From Clostridia bacterium (lineage in GTDB: Bacteria; Bacillota; Clostridia; Christensenellales; Pumilibacteraceae), in assembly GCA_900762945.1 (NCBI GenBank), contig CAAFIN010000349.1, positions 1 to 19,730 on the forward strand: 19,730 nucleotides of DNA, read 5' to 3'. The translations under genes and the position numbers were made by a program. Positions 1-7,072 of this stretch are shown piece after piece. The stretch's first letter is position 1. Each line of letters starts with the position of its first letter. The notes under the pieces were generated by a model. That model saw only the letters and a list, made by a program, of their open reading frames with translations. It was not told the DNA's origin and ran no database searches.

Positions 1-44
1 GAACCGTCATAAAAAAAGAATATGAAAAAACATTCACATTTTGC

Positions 45-74
45 TTGACAAATTGAGTTAGCCTATGCTATCAT
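45..74 (+). promoter_or_regulatory. Promoter of the feo operon
   Basis: A perfect -35 TTGACA (45-50) is followed after 18 bases by TATCAT (69-74), with a TG one base before the -10 (66-67), so this is an extended -10 promoter of the housekeeping sigma-A type. The expected transcription start is near 80, about 40 bases upstream of the first feoA. The spacer carries an iron-box-like sequence, annotated separately. Confidence 0.75.
53..71 (+). promoter_or_regulatory. DtxR/IdeR-like iron box in the feo promoter
   Basis: The 19 bases TTGAGTTAGCCTATGCTAT match 14 of 19 positions of the known DtxR/IdeR consensus TTAGGTTAGSCTAACCTAA, including the complete core GTTAGCCTA. The site lies in the -35/-10 spacer and touches the -10, where a bound repressor would block RNA polymerase. 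Placement directly upstream of iron-uptake genes supports iron-dependent repression by a DtxR-family metalloregulator. The match was found by eye; the right half-site is weaker than the left. No regulator gene is in the window. Confidence 0.5.
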
Positions 75-78
75 TATG

Positions 79-108
79 CCGAAAGTGAACTTCGGTTTAC
101 ATTTTCGG
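79..108 (+). promoter_or_regulatory. 5' leader hairpin with UUCG tetraloop before feoA
   Basis: CCGAAAGTGAAC (79-90) pairs with GTTTAC (95-100) and TTTCGG (103-108) around the loop TTCG (91-94), closed by C-G, leaving a two-base bulge (101-102). C(UUCG)G loops are exceptionally stable in RNA. The structure begins at the predicted transcription start and its last bases touch the Shine-Dalgarno GGAGG (108-112) of feoA, so it may stabilise the mRNA 5' end or tune ribosome access. Confidence 0.55.
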
Positions 109-121
109 GAGGTATAAAACA

Positions 122-334
122 ATGCCGATAGTTATCGCACCGGTCGGAAAACCGCTGAAAATCGTGAGAATCGCGGCTGACGAAAAGACCAAAAAGCACC
201 TCGAGAGCCTCGGGATTACCGTAAACGGAGAGATTTCCGTGTTCAGCAGTAGCGGCGGTTGCGTGGTGTGCAAAATAAAGGACGGCAGAATCGCCCTTGA
301 CAGAGATCTTTCGACCAAGATCTTCGTCGCGTAA
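122..334 (+). CDS. feoA: FeoA-domain protein, first copy
   Basis: This 70-residue protein is a stand-alone FeoA domain, a small SH3-like fold that acts in the cytoplasm with the FeoB iron(II) permease. The family pattern is visible: a short lead-in, the LGI turn (around residues 25-28), and a C-terminal strand with GRIALDRDLSTKIFV, where FeoA proteins typically have a conserved hydrophobic motif. The start is set by GGGAGG (107-112), 9 bases upstream of ATG. It is the first gene of the feo operon, 37 bases before a second feoA. Two Cys residues (GGCVVC, around 48-51) are not a standard feature of FeoA. Tandem feoA genes are known in Bacillota; the division of labour between the copies is not clear from sequence. 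Confidence 0.88.
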   Translation: MPIVIAPVGKPLKIVRIAADEKTKKHLESLGITVNGEISVFSSSGGCVVCKIKDGRIALDRDLSTKIFVA

Positions 335-371
335 AGAAGTTAAAAAACCTAAAAAGGAGAAAATACAAAGA

Positions 372-608
372 ATGGAAAAGACTCTTGAAGCCTTTGAAAT
401 CGGCGAAAGCGGACGTGTGAAAGCGGTCGCCGGCGAAGGCAAAATCAAAAGACGTCTGTTCGACATGGGCATTACGCCCGGCGCGGAAATTCTTATGCGC
501 AAGCGCGCACCGCTCGGCGATCCCATCGAAGTGACCGTAAGAGGCTACGAACTTACTCTTCGTAAGACCGAAGCCGCGTGCGTTACGATGACGGAGGTGA
601 CGAAATAA
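372..608 (+). CDS. feoA: FeoA-domain protein, second copy
   Basis: A 78-residue FeoA domain with the classic features GEGKIKRRLFDMGITPG (residues 18-34), a middle segment APLGDPIEVTVRGYELTLRK and a short acidic end. This is closer to canonical FeoA than the upstream copy. FeoA binds FeoB and is thought to promote iron(II) transport. An in-frame upstream start at 297 exists, but it would overlap the first feoA; ATG 372 is preferred because AAAGGAGA (353-360) lies 11 bases before it. The stop codon shares one base with the feoB start (TAATG, 606-610), indicating translational coupling to feoB. Confidence 0.92.
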   Translation: MEKTLEAFEIGESGRVKAVAGEGKIKRRLFDMGITPGAEILMRKRAPLGDPIEVTVRGYELTLRKTEAACVTMTEVTK

Positions 609-2899
609 TGAAAAGATTCGCACTTGCCGGCAACCCGAACTGCGGCAAAACCACGCTGTTCAACAGCCTTACGGGTTCGACCGCGCACGTCGGCAACTGG
701 CCTGGCGTCACGGTAGACAAACGCGACGGCGTTTACAAAAAGTGTGCCGAACCGGTCGCAATCGTCGACCTTCCGGGTATTTATTCGCTGTCGCCGTACA
801 CCCCCGAGGAAGTCATCGCGAGAAATTACATACTCGACGAAAAGCCCGACTGCGTCATCAACATCGTCGACGCGACCAACCTCGAGCGTAACCTGTATCT
901 GACAACTCAGATTATGGAAATCGACGTTCCTATGGTCATCGCGCTCAACATGATGGACGCGGTAGAGAAGAACGGCGATAAGATCGACGAGAAAGAACTC
1001 GAGAAACGCCTCGGCGTTCCCGTCGTCAAGATATCCGCGCTCAAGCAGACCGGTCTTAAAGAACTCATGGACAAGGCGTACGCGGAAAGCAGCGTAAAGC
1101 GCACCGGCGTAAGCGTACTTGCCGACACTCCGGTTTCGCACCTTATCAACGACGTGAGAATCGCGCTCAGCGGTCAGAACGTCGAGAACCCGCTTTTCCA
1201 CTCGATCAAACTCGTCGAGGGCGACGAGATAGAAGTGGGTATGCACAAAGAAACCGTGCATATGGTCAACGAGTTCAAACAAACGTTCTCCGACGATACG
1301 TTCGGCACCGACTTCGAAGCGCTGGTCGCCGACGCAAGATACAAATACATTTCCAAACACTTCGCGGCGGTTATGCAGCGCAAGGACAACGATAAGTTCA
1401 AGATGAGCAAGTCCGACAAAGCGGATAAAGTGCTCACCCACAAGATCTGGGGTATTCCTATCTTTATCGTTATTCTGTTCGGCATTTTCCACCTCACGTT
1501 CGGCGAAGACCTTCTGTACCTCGGCGCGATTTTCGGACTTCCGACGCTCGACGAACTGGGACTTGACGGCGACAACTTCGGCGTAAAACTGCTTGCTTGT
1601 ATTTACGACGGCGGCGTAATGTCACCCGGCGTATTTATAAACAACCTATGGAACGACATAATAGTCGGATCGCTGTTCGACCTTCTTAAAAACGGCATTT
1701 CGGCTATCGGTATGGCGCCTTGGGCTGAAGGACTTATCAACGACGGTATCATCGAAGGTATCGGCGCAGTGCTTTCCTTCCTGCCCCCGATCCTCGTTCT
1801 GTTCTTGTTCTTCTCGATCCTCGAAGACAGCGGCTATATGGCTCGTATCGCGTTCATTCTCGACAGAATGTTCCGTAAGTTCGGTCTTTCCGGCAGAGCG
1901 TTCCTCCCCATGATCATGGGCTTCGGTTGCTCGGTGCCTGCAATGATCAACACCCGTACGCTTGCAGACGAGAAGGAACGTACCGCGACCATTCGCGTTA
2001 TTCCGTTCTTCTCTTGCGGCGCTAAACTCCCGATCCTTACCGCCGTTGCAGGCGCGCTCGTAGCTTCTTTCGGCGTAGGCAACGCTGACGTAATCACGTT
2101 CGCTATGTACCTCCTCGGCATCGTAACCGCTATCGTAGCGGTGCTCCTGATGCGCTCGACCACTCTTAAAGGCGAAACCCCTCCGTTCATTATGGAACTT
2201 CCGGCTTACCATATGCCGCAGTTCAAGAACCTCATGGCTCACCTTTGGGATAAGACCAAGCACTTCGTAAAGAAAGCGTTCACCATCATCTTCGCTTCCA
2301 CCATTGTTATCTGGGTGCTTTGCCACTTCACGTTCGACTGGAAGTTGCTTGCCGATGAGGACATCAACCAAAGTATCCTTGCCAACATCAGCAAGCTCGT
2401 GCAGCCCTTGTTCACGCCTCTCGGCTTCGGCAGTCAGATCGGAACCTACGGCTGGGTGTTCGCGCTCGCGGCAGTGTCCGGACTTATCGCGAAAGAGAAC
2501 GTCATTTCTACCTTTGCGATCCTCGCCGCCTGCCTCGTGAAAATCGCAGGACTGGGCTTTGACCTCGACGCAATCGACGCAGACGAAAGCGGCGTCATGG
2601 CAGTACAGGCAATGATACAGGCAACAGGCATCACAGGTCCCGCGCTGATCGCGTTCATCGCGTTCAACATGACCACGATCCCGTGCTTTGCCGCCGTCGC
2701 GACCGCGAAAGCGGAACTCCAGAACAAGACCCGTTATATCTGGACGCTTCTGTTCTGGATCGCTTCGTCCTACATCGTCGGCACGATGATCTACACGATC
2801 GGTTCGTGGTGGTGGACCTGCTTCATCTGGGCGGCTCTGGTCGCTGCGGTCGTAGCGTTCATCGTTCTTCGCAACAGAAGAGTAGTAAAGAAGGCGTAA
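608..2899 (+). CDS. feoB: Ferrous iron transport protein B (GTP-dependent permease)
   Basis: A 763-residue FeoB, which imports Fe(II) across the cytoplasmic membrane and uses an N-terminal G-protein-like domain. GTP-binding motifs are visible: G1 GNPNCGKTT (8-16), G3 DLPG (about 55-58), G4 NMMD (about 116-119) and G5 SALK. After the cytosolic helical part, around residue 280, come multiple hydrophobic segments with the two conserved gate motifs GFGCSVPAMINTRT and PFFSCGAKLPILTA, whose Cys residues are family hallmarks. GLIAKENVIS near the C-terminal third is also typical. The start at 608 is set by GGAGGTGA (593-600) and by the one-base overlap with feoA. Length is normal for the family. Confidence 0.97.
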   Translation: MKRFALAGNPNCGKTTLFNSLTGSTAHVGNWPGVTVDKRDGVYKKCAEPVAIVDLPGIYSLSPYTPEEVIARNYILDEKPDCVINIVDATNLERNLYLTTQIMEIDVPMVIALNMMDAVEKNGDKIDEKELEKRLGVPVVKISALKQTGLKELMDKAYAESSVKRTGVSVLADTPVSHLINDVRIALSGQNVENPLFHSIKLVEGDEIEVGMHKETVHMVNEFKQTFSDDTFGTDFEALVADARYKYISKHFAAVMQRKDNDKFKMSKSDKADKVLTHKIWGIPIFIVILFGIFHLTFGEDLLYLGAIFGLPTLDELGLDGDNFGVKLLACIYDGGVMSPGVFINNLWNDIIVGSLFDLLKNGISAIGMAPWAEGLINDGIIEGIGAVLSFLPPILVLFLFFSILEDSGYMARIAFILDRMFRKFGLSGRAFLPMIMGFGCSVPAMINTRTLADEKERTATIRVIPFFSCGAKLPILTAVAGALVASFGVGNADVITFAMYLLGIVTAIVAVLLMRSTTLKGETPPFIMELPAYHMPQFKNLMAHLWDKTKHFVKKAFTIIFASTIVIWVLCHFTFDWKLLADEDINQSILANISKLVQPLFTPLGFGSQIGTYGWVFALAAVSGLIAKENVISTFAILAACLVKIAGLGFDLDAIDADESGVMAVQAMIQATGITGPALIAFIAFNMTTIPCFAAVATAKAELQNKTRYIWTLLFWIASSYIVGTMIYTIGSWWWTCFIWAALVAAVVAFIVLRNRRVVKKA

Positions 2900-2903
2900 A
2901 ACT

Positions 2904-3143
2904 ATGGGAATTCCGGAAATCGTACTTATCGTAGTATGTGCGGCGGTCGTAGCGGGTGTATTTATCGCGTGGCTTATCAGAAAGAAGCATGGTAAATGCG
3001 GCAGCGACTGCGGCGGCGATTGCGCGCATTGCCAGATGTGCGTCCGTGCCGTCGAAGAAGCGAGGCGCAAAGCCGAAGCCGAAAAACACGCTTCCGAAAG
3101 TAAAACGCCTACCGATAACGGTTCCGACCATAAATCCGACTAA
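2904..3143 (+). CDS. FeoB-associated Cys-rich membrane protein
   Basis: This 79-residue protein has one N-terminal membrane segment (residues about 4-25, rich in I, V and A) followed by a basic stop-transfer stretch and the Cys cluster CGSDCGGDCAHCQMC. The tail is charged (A, E, K, S). That layout matches the small FeoB-associated Cys-rich membrane proteins found at the end of feo operons in Bacillota. It starts five bases after the feoB stop codon. The Cys cluster probably binds metal or acts in redox chemistry at the membrane; the function is not established. It is the last gene before the operon terminator. Confidence 0.85.
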   Translation: MGIPEIVLIVVCAAVVAGVFIAWLIRKKHGKCGSDCGGDCAHCQMCVRAVEEARRKAEAEKHASESKTPTDNGSDHKSD

Positions 3144-3159
3144 AACCAAATAACTTAAG

Positions 3160-3189
3160 CGCTCCTTGCTCCGCGCAAGGGGCGTTTTT
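3160..3189 (+). terminator. Intrinsic terminator of the feo operon
   Basis: CGCTCCTTGC (3160-3169) pairs with GCAAGGGGCG (3175-3184), with one G-T wobble, around a five-base loop. Five T residues follow (3185-3189). It lies 17 bases after the last stop codon of the operon. Confidence 0.88.
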
Positions 3190-3200
3190 GTTACGTTTCG

Positions 3201-3230
3201 AAAGTAGAGGGTACGATTATCCTTTACTTT
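3201..3230 (-). terminator. Possible weak terminator hairpin for the desulfurase gene
   Basis: An 11-pair stem (3201-3211 with 3220-3230, including two G-T pairs) has an eight-base loop and sits eight bases beyond the stop codon of the - strand gene. No clean U-tract follows on that strand, so termination is uncertain. It lies between two convergent genes. Confidence 0.3.
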
Positions 3231-3237
3231 ATCCCTT

Positions 3238-4377
3238 TTAACGTTTGCCTGCGATTTCGCCTACGGCGCGGAGAAAGAAATCGACTTCGCGCAAAGTATT
3301 ATCGTAGCCGAGCGAAACGCGCACGGCGCCGCGCCCGAGCGTGCCGAGGTACTTGTGCGCAAGCGGCGCGCAGTGCAGACCCGCCCGCACGCAAATATCG
3401 TACTCGGACGAAAGAATATCCGCAACTTCGCCAGAGTCGTAATCGCGCACGTTGAACGCGACGATCCCGCTCAGAGCGTTTTCGGGCGATAAGATTTTCA
3501 CGCCGTCTATCGAGTAAAGACCTCGCCGCAATCTTAGCGACAATTCGTTTATGATTTCGCGGTCCTTGTAGCCTTCGCGCTCGCACCTACAGAGAGCGGC
3601 GCAAAGCCCCGCAATCGCGGGGCCGGGCAGAGTACCCGCCTCGAAACCGTCGGGAAAGTCCGCTGGCTGACTTAGTTCGTCAGAAGCCGTACCCGTGCCG
3701 CCGTAGAGGATTGGGCGCAACGCGGCTTTCGCCCGATCTCCGACCAGTAGCGCGCCCACGCCTTGCGGAGCGTGCAAGCCTTTGTGCGGAGCTATTGCCA
3801 GCATATCGACGTTCATTTCGTCCATATCGATATCGACGTAACCGCCGCTTTGCGCTCCGTCGACGAGAAAAAGCACGTCGCGCCGCCGGCAAACTCTGCC
3901 TATTTCCGCAATCGGAGCGATTGCTCCCGTCACGTTGGAAACGTGATTTACGACCACGAGATAAGTGTCGTGGCGTATCGCGCGTTCGACGGCTTCGGCA
4001 GTCATAGCGCCGCCGCACCCCGGGCTTACGACGGAGAACGAAACATTGCCGCGGCTTTTCAGCGCGTACAAGGGGCGAAGCACGCTGTTGTGTTCCAGCG
4101 CGGTAGTCACGACGTGTCCGCGCCGTGCCGTTCCAAAGATCGCAAGGTTAAGCGCTTCGGTGCAGTTCTCGGTGAATATTACGCCGTCGCAGTCTTTCAG
4201 TCCGAAAAAAGCGGCGCACTTACGCCGCGCGGACGCCACCAGAGCCGCGCCGCGCATGGCGGCGGAGTGACCGCTTCGCCCGGGGTTAGCCGAAAGAAAC
4301 CGAAGCGCGTTCGCGGCGGCGCAAACGACCTCGCGAGGCTTATATATCGTGCTTGCGGAATTATCGAAGTAGATCAT
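3238..4377 (-). CDS. Cysteine desulfurase-like class V aminotransferase
   Basis: A 379-residue PLP enzyme of the NifS/SufS superfamily, which removes sulfur (or selenium) from cysteine (or selenocysteine) and holds it as a persulfide. Visible landmarks: LEHNS with H96, LVDGAQ with D173 that contacts PLP, the Schiff-base lysine K199 in APHKGLHAPQG, and the persulfide Cys C336 in RAGLHCAPLAHKYLGT. The start MIYFDNSAST is typical for the family, although the Shine-Dalgarno sequence is weak. The RAGLHCAPL signature and HKGLHAPQG resemble the subgroup known as am_tr_V_EGC rather than IscS. No suf or isc scaffold genes adjoin it. It diverges from a DUF3343-type carrier, suggesting a paired sulfur or selenium transfer role. 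Substrate remains inferred. Confidence 0.85.
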   Translation of the reverse strand: MIYFDNSASTIYKPREVVCAAANALRFLSANPGRSGHSAAMRGAALVASARRKCAAFFGLKDCDGVIFTENCTEALNLAIFGTARRGHVVTTALEHNSVLRPLYALKSRGNVSFSVVSPGCGGAMTAEAVERAIRHDTYLVVVNHVSNVTGAIAPIAEIGRVCRRRDVLFLVDGAQSGGYVDIDMDEMNVDMLAIAPHKGLHAPQGVGALLVGDRAKAALRPILYGGTGTASDELSQPADFPDGFEAGTLPGPAIAGLCAALCRCEREGYKDREIINELSLRLRRGLYSIDGVKILSPENALSGIVAFNVRDYDSGEVADILSSEYDICVRAGLHCAPLAHKYLGTLGRGAVRVSLGYDNTLREVDFFLRAVGEIAGKR

Positions 4378-4458
4378 CGTAAATCACACCGCCCAAACTA
4401 AAACAATATACTATATTATACGAACCAAGCGTAACAAAATTGCAAAGGAAGGACGAAT
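4378..4458. promoter_or_regulatory. Divergent promoter region between the desulfurase and DUF3343 genes
   Basis: This 81-base spacer contains an A+T-rich core (4400-4422). A perfect TATAAT on the - strand (complement of 4415-4420) lies 38 bases before the desulfurase start; its -35 is poor (TTGCAA with a 19-base spacer). On the + strand TATACT (4407-4412) and TATTAT (4414-4419) are possible -10 elements for the DUF3343 gene, without a clear -35. Overlapping divergent promoters would permit shared control. Confidence 0.45.
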
Positions 4459-4722
4459 ATGATTTACTTGATTTTCGCATTTCGGTCGCGCACGCAGTCG
4501 ATTCGCTTCGGCGGCGAACTGAGAAACGCGGGCGTAAACAACGTGCTTATCAGCACCCCGAGAGATGTGTCGGTAGGGTGCGGCTTGTCCGTCAAGATCG
4601 ACGAGAGCGCCATAGGTATCGCAACTGCCAAACTCCACGCGCTCGGGCTGAACACGTTTATAGGCGCGTTCAGAATTACTCACGTCGGGCGTGAAAAGTA
4701 CGTCGAACGCCTGCCGTTGTAG
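4459..4722 (+). CDS. DUF3343-type putative sulfur/selenium carrier protein
   Basis: An 87-residue protein with the pattern of the DUF3343 family (annotated elsewhere as a putative Se/S carrier). A beta strand at the start (IYLIFAFRS) is followed by a helix and then the signature STPRDVSVGCGLSVKI (residues about 32-47), in which the CGL cysteine is the family hallmark. The second half has the usual small alpha/beta repeat ending with LGLNTFIGAF. The C-terminal extension after about residue 72 is unassigned. The start is set by AAGGAAGGA (4445-4453) with a five-base spacer to ATG. It faces away from a cysteine desulfurase-like gene, a fitting partner as sulfur or selenium donor. The biochemical role is not experimentally settled. 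Confidence 0.75.
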   Translation: MIYLIFAFRSRTQSIRFGGELRNAGVNNVLISTPRDVSVGCGLSVKIDESAIGIATAKLHALGLNTFIGAFRITHVGREKYVERLPL

Positions 4723-4793
4723 TTAAATCGTGCCGCCGCCGTCCGAAATCGCCGGAACCGCCGCTTTTTTACGCCGATTTTACAAAAAATAAC

Positions 4794-4823
4794 TTTACAT
4801 TACACCCGCGCTTGTGGTACAAT
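4794..4823 (+). promoter_or_regulatory. Promoter of the MFS transporter gene
   Basis: TTTACA (4794-4799) and TACAAT (4818-4823) are separated by 18 bases. The predicted start of transcription near 4830 falls after an in-frame TTG at 4812, which excludes that codon as the translation start and supports ATG 4860. The rest of the gap 4723-4793 is G+C-rich and shows no clear terminator. Confidence 0.7.
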
Positions 4824-4859
4824 AATCGAAAGAGATTGAAACCAAAGCGGAGGGAACTT

Positions 4860-6338
4860 ATGAGCGATACTCACGGATTGAAACTTAACGTGCCGCGCAC
4901 GGTGCTGGTCGGACTTGCGTTTTTCACGATTTGCATGTTCTGGCAAGTCTACGACAGCCTTATGCCGTTGTTTTTGAAAGACTTCGATTTCGGCGCGACT
5001 TTACGCGGCGTTATCATGGCGCTCGACAACGTGCTGGCGGTACTGCTTCTGCCGTTTATGGGCATCTGGTCGGATCGTTTTCCCATGAAGCTAAGAAGTA
5101 AAGTAGGACGGCGTATGCCGTTCATAGTGTGCGGATCGGTGCTGGCGGCTTGCACGTTCATGCTCGTCAACTTCGCGCACAATTCGCGCAACCTCGCGCT
5201 CATGCTCGCGGCTACGGCGTTCGTTTTGGTATTTATGTGTCTGTACCGCTCGCCCGCGGTCGCGCTCATGCCCGACGTCACGCCCAAGCCCATTCGCAGC
5301 AACGCCAACGCGATAATCAACCTTATGGGTACGATCGGCGGCGTAATCACGCTGATACTGATGCAATTTTTGCTCAAGACCGAAGCCGATCCCGCAACCG
5401 GCGAACTCTATATCGTGGGCAACAACTGGATTCTCGTATCGATCATCAGCGGACTGATGATAATCGCCGCGGTCGTTATGGTACTCAAAGTCCGCGAAAA
5501 CCGCTTCGCCGAGGAAAGCCGTAAGATTATGGCGAAACTGAAAGTGACCGACGACGAAGAGGAAGCGCCAAAAGAGAAGCAGTCGATGAAAAAAGTCCTC
5601 GGCACGCTTACCCGTCCGCAACTCAAAAGCCTTATCTTTATCCTTTTGTCGGTGTTTCTGTGGTATATGGCGTACAACGCGCTTACCACGCACTTTTCGG
5701 CGTTCTCGCTGTCCGTGCTGAAAGCCAAATTCACGCTTCCGCTGCTCGTTGCCAACGCCGCGGCATTCGTGATGTTTCTGCCCGCCGTCAAAATCGGCAA
5801 GAAACTCGGTCGCAAAAAGACCGTTATACTGGGCGTTTCCATGATGATAGCGGGGCTTGCGTTCGCTTCCGTGTTCCTTTTGGCGGGGGCAAGCGCCGGC
5901 GTAATCAAAGTAATAATGTACCCGACGTTCGTTCTCGTCGGCGGCGGCTGGGCGACGATCAACGTCCACTCGTACATTATGTGCGTCGAACTCAGCGACG
6001 AAAGTACCACAGGCACTTACACCGGGCTGTACTACGCGTTCTCCATGACCGCGCAGATCATTACTCCCATACTCGCGGGGCTCGTCATGGACTATATCTC
6101 CGTTGTCGGACTCGTGCCGTACTCGCTCGTGTTTGCGTGCCTTGCGCTCGTCACCATGATTTTCGTCCGCCATGGCAACGCCGACGACGGCAGCGACAAA
6201 CACGGTGCGGAGAAAGAGAAGTATGAGGACGAACTGTCCGCGCTTGAAACCGATGAACTCACGGAAACCGAAGCGCTCAACCTCGCCTTGCTCGACGAAA
6301 GCAGCGAGGAAGCCGACGATCTCAGGGAAAACGGATAA
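4860..6338 (+). CDS. Major facilitator superfamily transporter (SLC45/sugar-cation symporter-like)
   Basis: A 492-residue integral membrane transporter with about 12 hydrophobic segments in two halves. The loop between helices 2 and 3 has GIWSDRFPMKLRSKVGRRMP, an MFS loop motif (D-R followed by G-R-R) as in SLC45-like and glycoside-pentoside-hexuronide type symporters. A charged central loop (about residues 220-262, rich in K and E) separates the halves, and KIGKKLGRKKTVILG marks the equivalent loop in the second half. The last 55 or so residues form a very acidic cytosolic tail. Start set by GGAGGGA (4849-4855) five bases before ATG 4860. Sugars are the likeliest substrate by analogy, but nothing nearby specifies it. 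It appears monocistronic. Confidence 0.85.
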   Translation: MSDTHGLKLNVPRTVLVGLAFFTICMFWQVYDSLMPLFLKDFDFGATLRGVIMALDNVLAVLLLPFMGIWSDRFPMKLRSKVGRRMPFIVCGSVLAACTFMLVNFAHNSRNLALMLAATAFVLVFMCLYRSPAVALMPDVTPKPIRSNANAIINLMGTIGGVITLILMQFLLKTEADPATGELYIVGNNWILVSIISGLMIIAAVVMVLKVRENRFAEESRKIMAKLKVTDDEEEAPKEKQSMKKVLGTLTRPQLKSLIFILLSVFLWYMAYNALTTHFSAFSLSVLKAKFTLPLLVANAAAFVMFLPAVKIGKKLGRKKTVILGVSMMIAGLAFASVFLLAGASAGVIKVIMYPTFVLVGGGWATINVHSYIMCVELSDESTTGTYTGLYYAFSMTAQIITPILAGLVMDYISVVGLVPYSLVFACLALVTMIFVRHGNADDGSDKHGAEKEKYEDELSALETDELTETEALNLALLDESSEEADDLRENG

Positions 6339-6362
6339 AAACCGCAAAATGCTCGAAAACGG

Positions 6363-6392
6363 GTGACAAAACCTTTCCGCGTATGTTATACT
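6363..6392 (+). promoter_or_regulatory. Promoter of the nth-nfnAB operon
   Basis: GTGACA (6363-6368) and TATACT (6387-6392) are 18 bases apart, and a TG one base before the -10 (6384-6385) gives an extended -10. The expected transcript starts near 6399, about 38 bases before nth. Confidence 0.65.
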
Positions 6393-6436
6393 AAAAGAGT
6401 ATATCACGGCGTGACGAAGAGGAAATGAAACGATAA

Positions 6437-7063
6437 ATGCCCGAAACCGACAAAATCTTTTCGATACTCGACGAAACGTTCCCGAACGCACAATGCGAAC
6501 TTGACTTCGGGAGCGTTTTCGAACTGCTCGTCGCGGTCATACTCAGCGCGCAATGCACCGACAGAAGAGTGAACGTAGTTACGAAAGAACTCTTTAAGAT
6601 CGCTTCTACGCCCGAAGAATTCGCCGAAATGGATCAAGCCGACCTCGAAAAAGCGATATTCAGTTGCGGCTTTTACCGCAATAAGGCGAAGAACATTATC
6701 GCCGCATCCAAAGCGATAGTGGAAAGCGGCGGCAAAGTGCCCGATACTTTCGACGGTTTGCTCGCGCTCCCGGGCGTGGGCAGAAAGACCGCGAACGTAG
6801 TGTACGACGTAGGTTTCGGCGGCGACGGCATACCCGTAGACACGCACGTTTTCCGCGTGTCCAACCGCCTCGGCATCGCTCCCGGCAAGACCCCGCGCGA
6901 AGTCGAGGACAATCTTATGAAGATTATTCCCGAGGGCAGCCGCAACCGCGCCCACCACTTATTGATCTTTCTCGGGCGATACCGTTGTAAAGCGATTTCA
7001 CCGGCTTGCGACGATTGCCCGCTTAACCCGTACTGCAAATTCTTTCACGACAAGCGAGGATAG
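6437..7063 (+). CDS. nth: Endonuclease III (DNA glycosylase/AP lyase)
   Basis: A 208-residue base-excision repair enzyme that removes oxidised pyrimidines and cleaves abasic sites. The helix-hairpin-helix LPGVGRKTA carries the catalytic lysine K117, and the catalytic Asp D135 is in PVDTHVFRVSNRLG, positions close to K120 and D138 of the E. coli enzyme. The C-terminal [4Fe-4S] loop has the exact spacing C184-x6-C191-x2-C194-x5-C200. Length is normal. A purine-rich site GAAGAGGAAA (6416-6425) precedes ATG 6437. The next gene starts nine bases after the stop codon, so nth is probably cotranscribed with nfnA; the shared theme is Fe-S enzymes. Confidence 0.96.
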   Translation: MPETDKIFSILDETFPNAQCELDFGSVFELLVAVILSAQCTDRRVNVVTKELFKIASTPEEFAEMDQADLEKAIFSCGFYRNKAKNIIAASKAIVESGGKVPDTFDGLLALPGVGRKTANVVYDVGFGGDGIPVDTHVFRVSNRLGIAPGKTPREVEDNLMKIIPEGSRNRAHHLLIFLGRYRCKAISPACDDCPLNPYCKFFHDKRG

Positions 7064-7072
7064 GATACCGAA

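Noticed and set aside
45..110. A Fur box in the feo promoter
   Set aside because: No good match to the GATAATGATAATCATTATC pattern; the DtxR/IdeR consensus fits much better.
297..371. Upstream in-frame extension of the second feoA
   Set aside because: It would overlap the first feoA and has no ribosome site, whereas ATG 372 has a good one and gives the normal FeoA length.
545..1492. Long open frame of 315 residues on the - strand opposite feoB
   Set aside because: It lies fully antisense to a clear feoB, has a composition typical of reverse-frame shadow in G+C-biased codon use, and shows no domain or start signal.
1646..3070. Open frame of 474 residues on the - strand opposite feoB
   Set aside because: Shadow of feoB and the Cys-rich gene; charged, repetitive composition and no recognisable motif.
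3238..4722. A complete selenium utilisation locus
   Set aside because: No selD, selA, selB or tRNA-Sec is visible and no reading frame needs an in-frame TGA, so selenium remains only one option for this pair.
5091..6491. Open frame of 466 residues on the - strand opposite the MFS gene
   Set aside because: Antisense to a transporter with clear membrane segments; rich in R, H and E with no motif.
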